DNA from: Thamnaconus septentrionalis
Lineage: Eukaryota; Chordata; Actinopteri; Tetraodontiformes; Monacanthidae
Assembly (NCBI GenBank): GCA_009823395.1
Contig: CM020513.1
Coordinates: 12,732,001-12,796,000, forward strand
Direction: 5' to 3'
DNA length: 64,000 bases
The notes below the pieces were generated by a model that saw only the letters and a list, made by a program, of their open reading frames with translations, was not told where the DNA came from and ran no database searches. A program made the translations under genes and the position numbers. Of this stretch, positions 21,962-34,100 are shown piece by piece. How positions within the stretch are numbered: the first letter of the stretch is position 1; each line of letters begins with the position of its first letter.

Positions 21962-23174
21962 CCTGCCACAGTTTCCTGCTTAATCTGATTTCCCTCAGTA
22001 ACCTTGTTTCTGGTGAGGCTGGAGACAACAAACAAATAAATCATATCATTTTATTCCTCCACCTGAATTTCTTCCACACATTTTTCCATTCTCGCAAGAA
22101 TGAGCGCTGCCCCTACATTTGCGCTATGCAGTGAAAGCAGATGGCAACGTTCTTTCATACACTCTCTCAAATCATCCTCCCTACCCCCACACCTTTTTTA
22201 ATCTCCAAAGTTGATTATTTCCAGGCTGGAGGCTGAAAAATTATGAGTCTCACAAACTTCCATGCAAGGCCTATGACTGTCTTGTGAGAATCTGTGAGTG
22301 TGACCTTTTTATTTTTCCCATCGCGTTTTGTCTTGAGAACAGAGCCTGCCGAGCAATGTTTAGCGTGTCCATTACTTATTCATCACAAGTCAGATATGAA
22401 CATGAACTTGATATCATTATTACCTTTTATCTTTGTTGGCAGTTGCACAAAACCATCCTGGTAAATGAAAAAACAAGTTCCCATACATTGTATGCATCAT
22501 GAACAGAGTTAGGCATTATAATTATAGGATGAAAAAAGCATGTAAATGAATAAGTGGCGTGTGGTCGGTTGCGTTCCTTCAAATTATATGCGTGTATTCG
22601 AAATAATTTACAGCTCTCCTGTTTATGATCAAATTGAAACCTCCTTCAAGAGTTTTGCATGAGCCTGCCGGAACATTTCCAAAGCTGCCGGTATCAATCA
22701 GTTCCGGTCATCGTGACGCATGCGTGTGAAATTCACCAGACATCAAGAGGCACATTAAGTTTCCTGGCGGCGAAGGTGCCACATTCATGAAAATTCATCT
22801 GGCTGAGGAAGCTGCAGGGACACAGTGTCGGTGAGAAATGGTTTGGGTCCCAAGGCATTCAGCTGAGAAGGAGACCCCGCAGAACAAATTACACATCAGC
22901 ATAATTTAAAAACACACACACACACACACACAATTAACATATTATGCGACTGTCAGGATTCCACTACCAGTCTTCCAGCTGTCTGTCCAAGTGATGCCTT
23001 TGAGACTTTACCATGTTGTGAAGATTCTGTTTGAAGCAATTTTATTACAGCTGTATTAAAGGAAACATTGAAATGTTTGGATATTGGTGGAAAATACAGA
23101 TTGACAAATATTAGGAGGTATATTTGAGGTCGATAAACTTAGTAACAAAAATATGTCAATTCTGAATATAGGCC

Positions 23175-23302
23175 GCCCTGCGATGAACTGGCGACTTGTC
23201 CAGGGTGTACCCTGCCTTCGCCCTAAGACAGCTGGGATAGGCTCCAGCAGACCCCCGTGACCCTGAATTGGAATAAGCGGGTATAGAAGATGAATGAATG
23301 AA
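23175..23302 (+). mobile_element. 5'-truncated SINE, copy 2
   Basis: Nearly identical to the 3' third of the SINE at 10608-10976, from CCTGCGATGAACTGGCGACT through AATAAGCGGGTATAGAAGATG and a (GAAT)n tail. The tRNA-like head is missing. TGAATATAGGCC directly precedes it (23163-23174) and follows it (23303-23314), a perfect 12-bp target duplication. The truncation therefore happened at insertion, not by later deletion. Confidence 0.85.
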
Positions 23303-23314
23303 TGAATATAGGCC

Positions 23315-25898
23315 ACCGTCACACTAATGAGTCCATCATGTTCCCGGTTTAATAAGAAAATAACAGTAATGGAAAAACAAACACCTGCAGCCTTTTATAT
23401 AGTGGTAAATCAATATAAGTGTTGTCCAACAGGAAGCTAGTGTATACTCATGCAAATGAATTTCCCATGTGAGACCTACATATACACCTAGCGTTTGTTC
23501 ATTACACTTTCCACCTGTCCAGAGGTCTCAACCAGGAAATTAACAATAATGATTTTTTATTTTTTTTTAAAAACCTACACCCGAATGTACAAATCCCACC
23601 AAAATGTGCCAGGTTTATCAGAGAAGCTTTGCACCCTGTGAAGTATTTATGTCGGACATTTCAGGCTAGTTTGTGAATTTGAATTTGTCTCAACCATAAA
23701 AACATATTTTACCTCAGTGGGAAAATACAACCATGTCAGACCCTAATGTTCAGTGTCCCTCCCCTATTGTGCACAATAAACACGTCCTGTAAAATGTTTT
23801 ATTGTTGCAGTTGCAGTGAGGATTTTAGTGTTGTCCGTGGTCTGGGATCAGTGACGTTACTGTTCATGTTATTTCACTTCAGGGCCGACTGGGGGCAGCA
23901 AGAACGAGTTTTTTTTTGGACCGGTTCAATATGTAAAGTTGAGAGAGTCAGATATCTGATGAGTTTCATTTTACAGAAAGTAAAACTCGTCAGCAGGATT
24001 GGGTGTACTGTGACATTTCATGATTGACTGATTTGTCTTTGACTAGTTAACAGCTTTTGGACCCAGTTTTAGTATAGCACATGCGATGAACTTTGAAGAC
24101 TAAATTAAAGCACGATCAATCCAATGTGAGGGTGGTGTGCAGCTCAGGGTGTTGAGATGGGGCAGATAAGTTAATACTGTGGAAGGACCTTAAAAGGAAG
24201 CCAAAAGAGCAGACAAAGAAAGACCCAATAGGGTCACTGCTTTACACTTTAATTCACTGAAATTAGTTTAGAATCTAGATTTTATGTTTCACTTTAGGAT
24301 TCCCACCAGAAAGCCCCGGTGGGTTTTATTGGCTATACTCCCCATTTCCTTTCTTGCTAAAATCAACATATCTCAACATATCACTCTTGTTGTTATTTTT
24401 ATATTGTTTATTTTCTTCTGTTTCAATAAGCTAAACTGAACTAAACTAAAACTACTCGGGTCTCCACTCTAATGTAAGTCTTTCGGAAGTTTGCTTTGAA
24501 AGAAAATGCAAATTAAGTGTGTTTCCCTCAAGCCATGCATGAAATCTCCCAGGAAGCAGAGATCACAAGCCGAAAACAACCTGTCACCTTAGCAACGTAC
24601 ACCTCACTGACTTAATAGTGGGGTTTGGTGGAGGTGATTGTCATTATTAACTATTTCTTATGGATCGGGACAAGCACGACCTTGGTGTCCTCAGTTGACA
24701 GCCACCTATCTCTGTTTCTATTCACCCATCATGTGAAAGGATGGAAAAATGAGGCCCGGAGGTTCAAAGCAAATGTGTAATTTCTTGAGGCCTAATCAGC
24801 TCCCCGCAGCTGATAAAAACTAAATGCTTCCATCAGCAGCAGCCACTCACATGCCGCTGCTTTCATCAGACAGCTGGGATCCAGGACCAGAGGATGGAGA
24901 GAAAAGCAGGCCATTAGCGTGTCATTTACTAGAAGAGGAAGGAAGCTTTCAGACTCACGCCGTCAGAATTACAGGATGATGGGGGGGGGAGTCCGGACAC
25001 GAGCGCTCTTTATAAGAAAAGACTGGAGCGATCGTCTTCATCACTGCCAGCGTCGGTTCCGAAGGGAGAGAAAATAGATCTCGCTCACAAAAAGCAGGAA
25101 ATGTGGAGAGTGTGCAGTCTCCTGATCAGATTGATTGGGTGGAGTTGTGCCATCGGATGTATGAACCCCACCACAGCAGTTAAAAGTGTTGTCTAAATAC
25201 TCATGATGCACAAATGTGCTGAAAAAAAATGGAAGAGGAAAAATTCCAGCCTTTTCCACGGCATCTGAGTTTGTCAGGCGACCATATGTTCACATGTTGC
25301 TTTTAGTACAGCTGCATCCGACTCTGTGGATGGTTGTGTGCTTACTGGGTAAAGTGCTGCCTGAATATTTCATGGTATAAATATGGTAAGTGTTCTACAA
25401 TGGTCCCCTGAGTTTCTTCGCCATTTCACATGAAAAGTCACATTCCAGTTGCATACCCAGTCGGCCGTCACATGCCTCCGTTCCTCAGAGCCGTGTGAGG
25501 ATTCGTGGAGAGATGCCTGGATGCCGGTGAAGAAAAGAGCGAAATGTATTTAACTAATCATATAAAGCATGGCAAAGACAACAACAGGTCAAACAAAGTA
25601 TGGATTAAAAAAAAAAACAGCAAAAAAAATGAGCTTGAGAAGAACAGTGAAAATTGACAAGATGTAAAATAAATAAATCAGGGAGCACAGAGTCGACACC
25701 ATGAGACTACTTGAGAAAGAATCAGGCATAAAGTGCATCTATAGAATGGAACAATTGCTTTGCCGTGACGCATCTATTCATGATGCGCACTTGGCCCTAA
25801 TTCAGGGCTACACGGATAGTGCAATTAATACTCTTCTTGCTTGTAATTGCTAATTCATTTTTCATAAGCAAACAGCTTTACGTTTTTTAGTTAGACGT
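23315..25898. other. Intergenic stretch without recognised genes
   Basis: No gene, clear repeat or microsatellite array is evident. Open frames are short. Segments 24760-24850 and 25740-25880 have a dense, unique-sequence, TAAT-containing character that suggests candidate conserved non-coding elements. Confidence 0.5.
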
Positions 25899-26040
25899 AT
25901 AAGACATGCATGTGAGGTGAACTGAGAACTCGACTTGTCCAGGGTGAAAATTGCCTTTGCCCCACGACAGCTGGGATAGGCTGTGACAGACCCCTGCAAC
26001 CATGAGTGCAGGAGGAAGCGGGTATAGAAGATGGATGGAT
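25899..26040 (+). mobile_element. Diverged SINE copy 3 with internal deletion
   Basis: AAGACATGCATGTGAGGT of the SINE body is joined, after a short gap, directly to CGACTTGTCCAGGGTG and ACAGCTGGGATAGGCTG, ending GCGGGTATAGAAGATGGATG. Compared with copy 1 the middle part is deleted and substitutions are numerous, so this is an older copy. The flanking ATAAGA may be a remnant of a target duplication. Confidence 0.7.
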
Positions 26041-29000
26041 AAGAACATCAGTTTTTACAAATCATTTCAAAAAGTGATAGGAAGAAATTTTGTTTGCATT
26101 AAACAAAACGTGAATAAAAATCCAACCTATTATTGAAAGAATGATAAGATAAAATAAAATCACAGCAGTGTTTGGGATATGGGACCTCTAATATCTTCTT
26201 AACAGAGCGCATCTGACTTGGTTTATTTTAAACAGATAAAGAGCCACGTGTTATTGTTCGGAAAATGCACTAAAATATTGCCATTTTATAAAAACAAGCA
26301 GCAAAAAAAATCATTTGGAATTTTAAAGAGTTTGTCTGAGAGATGAACAGGCTGAGCCAATACACAAGGGCCAAATATAACACCAATGAGGGTATTTACC
26401 CTACAGGGTCATGAATTTGATTTTCATCTCAAAAGTCTCAGTTAAGTGTGAGCCAGTAAAACAGAAACTTTTACTGGTGAACCTGTTTTCATGTTTGCTG
26501 TCCTCATAAGTTGTCAATACGCTCACCACAGTCCTCAGAGCAAAAAGGCCTCGTTGGAATTGCCTGACAGGCAGTTTGGGGTTGATGTTCTTCTCATTGT
26601 TCCTCTGCTGCATTTATTTTACTATTTGTTGACAGGCCTTTTGTTGACACTAACCAGGTCTCACACACGTCCATTTATCTGCTGCTGCCAGGTTCTGCAG
26701 GGTGAAACTGGAGTTTGAAGCCGTGCGTCTTTGACATGCACCCACAGCACGTTGGCAATCTTGCTTTAGAGTTTGTTCTTCAACAGAAAACAACAAAAAA
26801 AAAACGCAAGGCTATTTTTTTCAAATGCACAGGTGAAATGCACAACGTCCTCATTGGCTGTTGCCTCCCAGCCAGAGCGACAGTCACATGAAAATCTTGC
26901 GCTGTTCTGAGTAAAAAAAAAAAAGAGTGGATTATCTCTTCGGTGGCATGAAAAATCACCCAAAGTGTGGACAGCCTGCAGAGACAGAGAGCCTTTTGGA
27001 TGCAGTGCCCAATTAGTCAGCTTTTCAGCGTGAATTATCAGCCCACCACATGCCAAACGCTGACAGTCAAAATGTCAGCGACTAAAATATCTCCCTCGCG
27101 AAAAAAAGGAGCAGCGAAATGTAGCTGGGATGACGGCGGCGGAGCTGCATCGCCGGTCAGTCTGAAGAGGCAGCGCTCTTCTACGATCCTGTCCGTAGCT
27201 TCCCAAGATACCCTCACCCATCTTAAACGATAGTTCCCCTCATCTTAAACAATAGCTCTGAAATCCTTCTGACATCTTACAGTGGAGATGTTTGATGGTG
27301 GTTCGGTCTTCTGCCTCTGAGCCGCCAGTTAAAGCAGCGTCACAGTAGGAAGGCTTTAATTAAGAAGCTTATACTTTTGGTGCTTATTGACATAAAAAAA
27401 AAAGGGGGGCAAAAAAAAACCTCACACAGCTGGAGAATATAATTGTTTAACTAAATGCCGTTTAGTGTGGAAAGCTAAGCTGTTAGCCCGATCATGTCTT
27501 AAGCATTTGTGTACCATATTTAAAGGCCTATAGTGTAACATTTGCATGTTTATATTTGCACAGTTACACATACATATTGGTAGAAAATGGTCTACTCGTA
27601 TGCATATTGTCACACAAAGTAACACTAGATAAATACAGTATTCACAGTAATTTTCTCAGTCACTTTTCATTCTCCATTGGCCTCATAAATAAATTTCCGG
27701 GCCCTTGACTAAAAAGGTTCCACAGTGTTTACAAGTGGGGCACTTTCATGCCTCTTGTTTTAGGCAAAGAACCAAAACCAAAAGACCTTCATTTCCTATT
27801 TGTCCACACCAGTTTCTTTTATTGATTCCGAAAACTGTGACTGGCCTCCATATGAAAGCAAAAAAAAAAACAACCTTTTTTTGTAAACATGAGAATTGGA
27901 TATTTGACCAAAAAAACGAGACACTGAATACACCATAGATCTCAGTGTAAATATAGACACATCCTGAATGTCTAGGAGGAGTCCTCTGGCCAACAGAATG
28001 AGACTATAGCTTCAGGTAAAGCGCACACTGAAGGTAGGACAAAAACACCGTTGCTCAGGGTTTGTTCTGAAGGGGAGAGTTCCCTCAAAAATTAACCCAA
28101 CTTCCTTCTTTATTTTATTCTTTATTATTCTTTTGTTTTATTTTATTTTATTCTATCTGTGGCTACAGTAGACGTCCTTAGGGTGGAACTGCCTCCCTTT
28201 GCGATACTCAGTAATGGAATCGAACAAGGGAGAAATTTCCAAGTATCACCAAATTTAAACCAACTGAAATCAATGACACACTGGATCCCCTCGTGCCGGC
28301 GTCTGGGCTTGCACATGTTGTTCGCTCTGGGCCGCAGGGCAGTTCGGTTCATGCGGTTGATGTCGGATCATCTTGAGGGTGTTTTTTTCTCTTTCCTTCC
28401 TACTTCCCCTGCATGAAATTTCTGCATAGTATCACTTTAAGCCGATTAGGTCACGAGAGGCCGCAGACGAGTCGGGACGGCGTGGGCGCAGTCGCTCCGG
28501 GTTGGTTCGTGCCGATGATCACGTCAGCGTTCAGATATACTGTTTTGACAGGAAAGCGGAGGCCGGTGAACAGAAAGTGACAAGTGTCGAGCCGAGCGAG
28601 ACGTCCTGGCTGTGGCCTCCGGGGGTAATCCACTCGGCCCTGCCTTTGTGTCCCTCTCGCTCTCTCTGTAACTCAAAACTGGGCTTTTTTCTTTCCTCTC
28701 CCAGGTACTTGGCTGGCCGACCTCTTCGCTAAACTCTCAGTACCATCCCACTGGTCTTTCTGGTTTTCCGCCGCCTTGCGTACTCCTTCCCTCCCTCTGA
28801 AGGTGTTGCACCGTGAAGCCCAGAGAACGAGAGGAAACATCCTCACATGGACGACAAACACGCTCCTGTTCTCTGCACGGCCAAACCCTCCTCTTGTGTC
28901 TTTTTCACATCACATGTCCTGCGCCGAGTGAATAATGGCCTTTCTAAATAAGCGCATGCATCTGCCGGTGTTTCTCACCCTGGGGAGAAGCTGGGCCGTG

Positions 29001-29903
29001 CTTGTTTTATGCGAGCCATAGTCTGAAGCGACCGGCCCAGCAGCGGCCCAGACAATATTGTTCTATTTTAAAACGTGCACGCTTGGCCTCCCCCCCACCC
29101 CCTCTGATACCGGCTGTAAAAATAGACAGTGGCACGGCTGCATGAAATGGTTTTAAAATGTAGAACAGACAGCAGCCTTCTATATTTAGACAGGACACAA
29201 AAAAAAAAAAAAAAAAAAAAAAAGACAGAGTGCCTGCTGACATTTTAGTAAGTCCCTATTGAAGCTGCAAAATGTCATTCAACTGTCCTTGGATTGATGC
29301 AGTATTAATGTGGCCGCCGCAGGTCTGCAGCGATGTCTGAGGAGATGCTTCGCTCTCGGTCACTGCGACAGCAGGGCAAAGGCACCCTGGCTGTGAATAT
29401 TGGTCGGGGAAATGAGCTGCGTTTTGAGTCTTGGGGGCTGTCAGTTGAGAGGGATGAACACTCAGAGCCCTTCTTGAAAGAACAACAGTCGCAGTCGCTT
29501 ATCTCCCAAAGTGCAAAGTTAAAAATAAAACACTTGACACAGATGGCTTCCAATTATGGGGATTTATCCCGGCAGCTGGAGCTCGGCGTTCAAACTTTTT
29601 TCCTTTTTTTCTCTTCCCGACAGATAACAGAATGGAAAAAGAAGGGGCCCTTCAAACGCTCACTTCGCCGTCGCGGGCGACGTGGGAAACTCGACGCCAG
29701 CGGGAAACATTCAGGTCGACTCCCAAAACAAAAATATTCCCGACTGTCTCTGTCGGTTTTAAGCTCCGGCCTGTACGGAGGCCGCTCCCTCCAGGTGAAA
29801 TTCCAGCTCGGCGGCATTGCTGCTGCGGCTGAGTGATGCAGCGCCCAAGGCCAGATGGGTCGATTGTCGGTCTCGGGGAGACAGCTTTGGTTTCAGAATG
29901 AAA
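26041..29903. other. Intergenic stretch without recognised genes
   Basis: I recognise no gene. Two small tandem duplications occur: about 22 bp near 27219-27262 and 32 bp at 29904-29967. A poly(A) tract lies at 29199-29223. Several longer open frames (for example 29333-29836) have no domain and are crossed by open frames on the other strand. Confidence 0.5.
29199..29223. repeat. Poly(A) tract
   Basis: About 25 consecutive A. No SINE or processed-transcript body was recognised next to it. Confidence 0.9.
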
Positions 29904-29967
29904 GAGGAAGCTGTCACCGGCTGAACACCGCAGATGAGGAAGCTGTCACCGGCTGAACCCTGCAGAT
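29904..29967. repeat. 32-bp tandem duplication
   Basis: Two adjacent 32-bp units beginning GAGGAAGCTGTCACCGGCTG differ at two positions. The near identity points to a recent local duplication. Confidence 0.85.
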
Positions 29968-30013
29968 GAATTAAGAACGGAACTCCTTTTAACCTCAGCG
30001 TGGGGAAAGAGGA

Positions 30014-30015
<2 letters not shown>

Positions 30016-30071
<56 letters not shown>

Positions 30072-30083
30072 GTGTGTGTGTTT
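30016..30083. repeat. (TG)n microsatellite
   Basis: TG run of about 33 units with one CG interruption. Confidence 0.95.
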
Positions 30084-30389
30084 GTACAGGGCTTCAGGTT
30101 ACATAACAGTGAGTACTGGTCGTTGCACGAGGAGGAAGCAGCTGTGTATCCAGAGTGAAGTGGGCTGCAGAGACCAGAGTCAAACAGGAGCTACAGTAAC
30201 ATGGCCAAAGAGATCAGGCCCAACTGCATTTTGTTTGGTTGGAGTTATACACATATACACAGATAGAGTTTTTTTTTGTTTTGTTTGGGTTTTTTAAAAA
30301 AAAATAAAGAATACAAATAATTTTGCTATCTTGAAAAACGTGTATAATGATAATATGACAATATAATATGATGTATTATGATCTAAACT

Positions 30390-31111
30390 CAGTGGCAGGC
30401 CATGCATTTTACGCTGGTCCCTCAGTGACATTGTACTTGGTCCTACCTAAATGAATACACCTCATAATAATCACATTTCATTAAGCCCAGTAGAAGTAAG
30501 CTATGTGAGCTAGTGTGAGCAAGTTTGTCCAATAAAGTGCCCTTTATTGCCGTTTCGAAACAAACTATTCATTGAAAATAAACTCATTACTGGCATTTGT
30601 TTTTGAGAATATGTAACAGAAAAACAACTGAACAATAACGCGCCACGTTCTTCACATTCTAAGTTGCAGATGATTTCTGCAGTTTACCTTCTCCACCTTC
30701 TGCCATTGTGACTTTGTCGTGGTAGCCAACGGATCTCTGAGGTTAGTTAAGTCTTCCAGGCTCTCAAGAGTGGTTATCCAGCTAGCTGACCTTGGCATTG
30801 CAGACTTGAGATCTGATTGGCTATCGCAACTGACTGTGGTAAGTCACCTACAGCACAGCCTGCTCTCCTGATCCTGCTGCACTCAGGCAGATTTCATAGA
30901 ACCTGACAGCACAAGATTGCTGAAATATGATTGGATGAAAACTCTACTGTAAGATACGACCATGAAGCAGCGCAGCCAAGCGGGTGAAATTATGTTCGTA
31001 AAACAGACTATGGAGAGTAAATTTATTATCACGTTTACGTAAAAAAGCTACTTTTCTGAGTATGTTTTGGCCAGCAGAGAAGGCCTCGCTGGCCCTGTCG
31101 GCCCGCCGCTG
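30390..31111. mobile_element. Non-autonomous hAT-like DNA transposon
   Basis: The left end reads CAGTGGCAGGCC and the right end, reverse-complemented, CAGCGGCGGGCC: imperfect terminal inverted repeats matching at 10 of 12 positions. The 8 bases TCTAAACT stand immediately outside both ends (30382-30389 and 31112-31119), a perfect 8-bp target duplication diagnostic of the hAT superfamily. Between the ends are 722 bp with no long open frame, so no transposase is encoded and the element would depend on one supplied in trans. An intact duplication suggests a fairly young insertion. Confidence 0.8.
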
Positions 31112-31119
31112 TCTAAACT

Positions 31120-34100
31120 TGATCTCAATCTAGTTTATATCTATCTAAACCCTTTGTCTGATTAAAGATTTTTTCACGCCAGGTGATTTACCAGGAATTG
31201 TGTTTGACGGCATGCAGCGGTGCAGGCGTGTTCTCAGAAATGTCAACAGGAAAAGTCAGCCAGCAGACGCATTGTTTCTGCTCCCAGTTTTATTTGTTCT
31301 CACACTTTTCCCATTTCCCAGTGTCTCCCAGCAGACAGCCAGTGCTTTATTTCCATCATCCAGGCCTTTTCCAAATCCTATAAATAGCAGCTGTTTCAGA
31401 GGGCAGAACAATAGCCCGCACGCTTTTCCATTCATGCATTCCTGGCGCCGGGCCGAGACGTCTCCACCCACGGCTTGTTACTACCTGACTCATGCCCCTG
31501 CGTGTCTACTGTATGTAAACAGAGTTGCGCACAGACACACACACGCACCTGCAAACACACCCTCACCCATTCATACACACACACACCCCTCAGCGCAAGT
31601 CAATGTTTCTTTTTTCTAGCGTTCGTGTTCACAGACCATAATAAAAACAAATGTCTCTTCTCCATATTCCAGTTAAAAAAAAGGCGCAACAATGTGCAAA
31701 GTTATTTTTTTTATAACTGGTACATTTTCTAAGGTTGCTTTCAAAAGTTTTCACGCTCAGGCCTTGACTTCTGGAACCTGGGGTTAAGACTGCTTCATTA
31801 CAGTACATTCGGGTGATCACGAGCGATCAGTCATTGTTTTCAAAGCTCGCACACACCAGTGTGGCATTTTTACTTCCTGGATTTTCTGTGATATTGCGAT
31901 AGCGGCTTTTGTGTACATACTACACATAAATTTACAACCCCCCGAAGTTTGTTCACCTTCATTTCCAGGCTTTGGCGAACATGGCTTTGGTAAGAGGAAC
32001 TTTGCTGTTAGGTAGGAAAGAAAATAACACTGATATGGGGATGCTTTGTATGATACATTTTGGCATTTGTCAATTTAAGCTCTTCCATTCAGTTTCTCAT
32101 TAAACTACTGCAGCATTCACAAGCTGGCCGCAGCAGTGAACAAGCTAGCAGTAGCTTCTGCTTTTGGCATAAGCTGCTCAGAGCTATCATTGCTCTCTCT
32201 CACACACACACTCTCTACCTCCCTCTCTCTCTCTGTCTGTCCCTCCCTCTCTCTCTTCTTAAAGGAAACCAAGCAAACACAATGGAGGTTGGGGGGGTTT
32301 TCAAATCTGCAGGCCAGCCCGCGCGGGCAAGGTTGCACTCAAGAGTCTTTGCAGATAAAAAAGGCGCCGCTTGACAGAAACTGACTCGGGCTGATCTGGT
32401 GCTAAAAATAAGTTGGGAGCTGTCATGGATCAGAAACAGTGTTTGCAGCTGTTTGCGTGCAGCCCATCAGAACGTGGTGAGATCTGACCACGTGTGTGTG
32501 TGTGTTTGACACGGGTACATGCCTAAACAACTGTCAGCCAGACAGTTTGCAGTTTTTTTTTGACGCCTTCAACAAGCGAGAGTTACGGGGGGGCTGCCCA
32601 GAACCACACGGAAGCCCCCCAATAAAATCAAGCCACAATCATAGTGTCTTCTTTTTTGTCGTTGCTATTGGGGTTTGTTTGCGGAGTGTCAAGGAAGTGA
32701 GTCATCGTTGGTTTCAGGTTCACAAGATTCTGTGTAAAAAGGGGAGCTGTCGTGTGAAAGCATCATATGACACGTAACTGACCTTTCTCACTGTTTCAAG
32801 TTTAAAAGATTGGTCTCTTGATATTTTGTTGTTTGGCTGGCCAGAAATTCTTTGGATTTCTAAACATATAAATGCAACTGGACACATCACATTAAAAAGA
32901 TATGTACAGCACAATGATAGCTTGGATGACAGTGTTGTTTTAATTTAAAAAAATGTCATTCAGTTATTTTTTTTTCGAAGCCACCATGACAGCATCTCTT
33001 TAACAGCAACCAGTTGTTTGTGGCTAGAAATAACTCCCTGGTTTTCTTTGATGGATTTTTCCCAGCAGGTTGTAGCAGACACCCAAGCTCGTACCTCCTG
33101 CTTGCTGATTGGTTATGTAATCCCCCGAAATGCATCTGTTGGAGCACCGTTTCAAGGTCGATTCAGGAATTAATGTAAAGTTTTGCTACTAAAGCTGTAA
33201 CAGTATTCATGGTTGCACTTTAGGCTTTTATTTGTGCACTTGTTGACCCATTGCAATATTGATCCTGAAATCAAACAATATGTAACAGCAGAGGAAAACC
33301 ACAAGTGGAAGTCTTTGTTTTATAAATAAAAAAAAAACTTCAAAATATTGAAAAAGCTTTGATCGACTGGAGCCAGTGAAAAATGTGAGTGTTGCCATCG
33401 ACTGAATCAGCCGCACGTGTATATTCTGCCGGCTCATTCCAAAGGTTAACCAACTAATCAATTCATCCCCGCTAGCATCGATCGGCAAGACCTCATAAAT
33501 CCACTTCAGAAGTCCTCTCGCGTGCTGCTCTCACTCAGCTGTCATCTGCTCCTTGCGGTAGACTGAGCATATTCCTCAGGTCACCGTGCAACCAGCTCAT
33601 CCCTTTGACCTTTTCCACGGCTTCTGCTGCCGTGCGGGGGAGGGGGGGCTTGCGGTCCTTGCACATCATCAGTTTATCACCCTGTTCAGTTCCAAGCCAT
33701 CATTATCACATTATGTGGTTGCATTACCTCACGGGCGAGGCGAGGCCTCACCCAGACGGTCAGACCTCTTCATCCTCATTGAGGTTTACTGACGTCTGGC
33801 GTTCAAAACAAGGCGGTGCTTCCATCAGCAGGCCCGATTCTTCCCCTACTGCTCCTCCCAACATCATATCAACGTCTCCTTGGGTCTTTTTCATTTCTCC
33901 TCTTTTCCAACATCTCCCCTCTGAGATTCTCACGTTATCTTTTATCTCATCTTGGTTTGTGGCGGTTCCTTGCCGGACCATTCCAAGTCCCACTGTGAGG
34001 CTGATGTGCTGACCAGCAGTCGGAGGGCGTGGCCCCCTGTCAGCAGCCCGAGCGCAAACCATTATTTGTCAAAGTGTGTGGTGTCAGTGTGGTGATTTTA

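Larger units (their letters stand above)
21127..23162. other. Intergenic stretch with microsatellites
   Basis: I see no gene. The stretch contains a GTTA tetranucleotide run (21711-21731), a GA-rich block (21871-21903) joined to a TG array (21908-21959) and a small CA run (about 22911-22932). The segment 22690-22830 is dense unique sequence of the kind seen in conserved non-coding elements. Confidence 0.55.
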
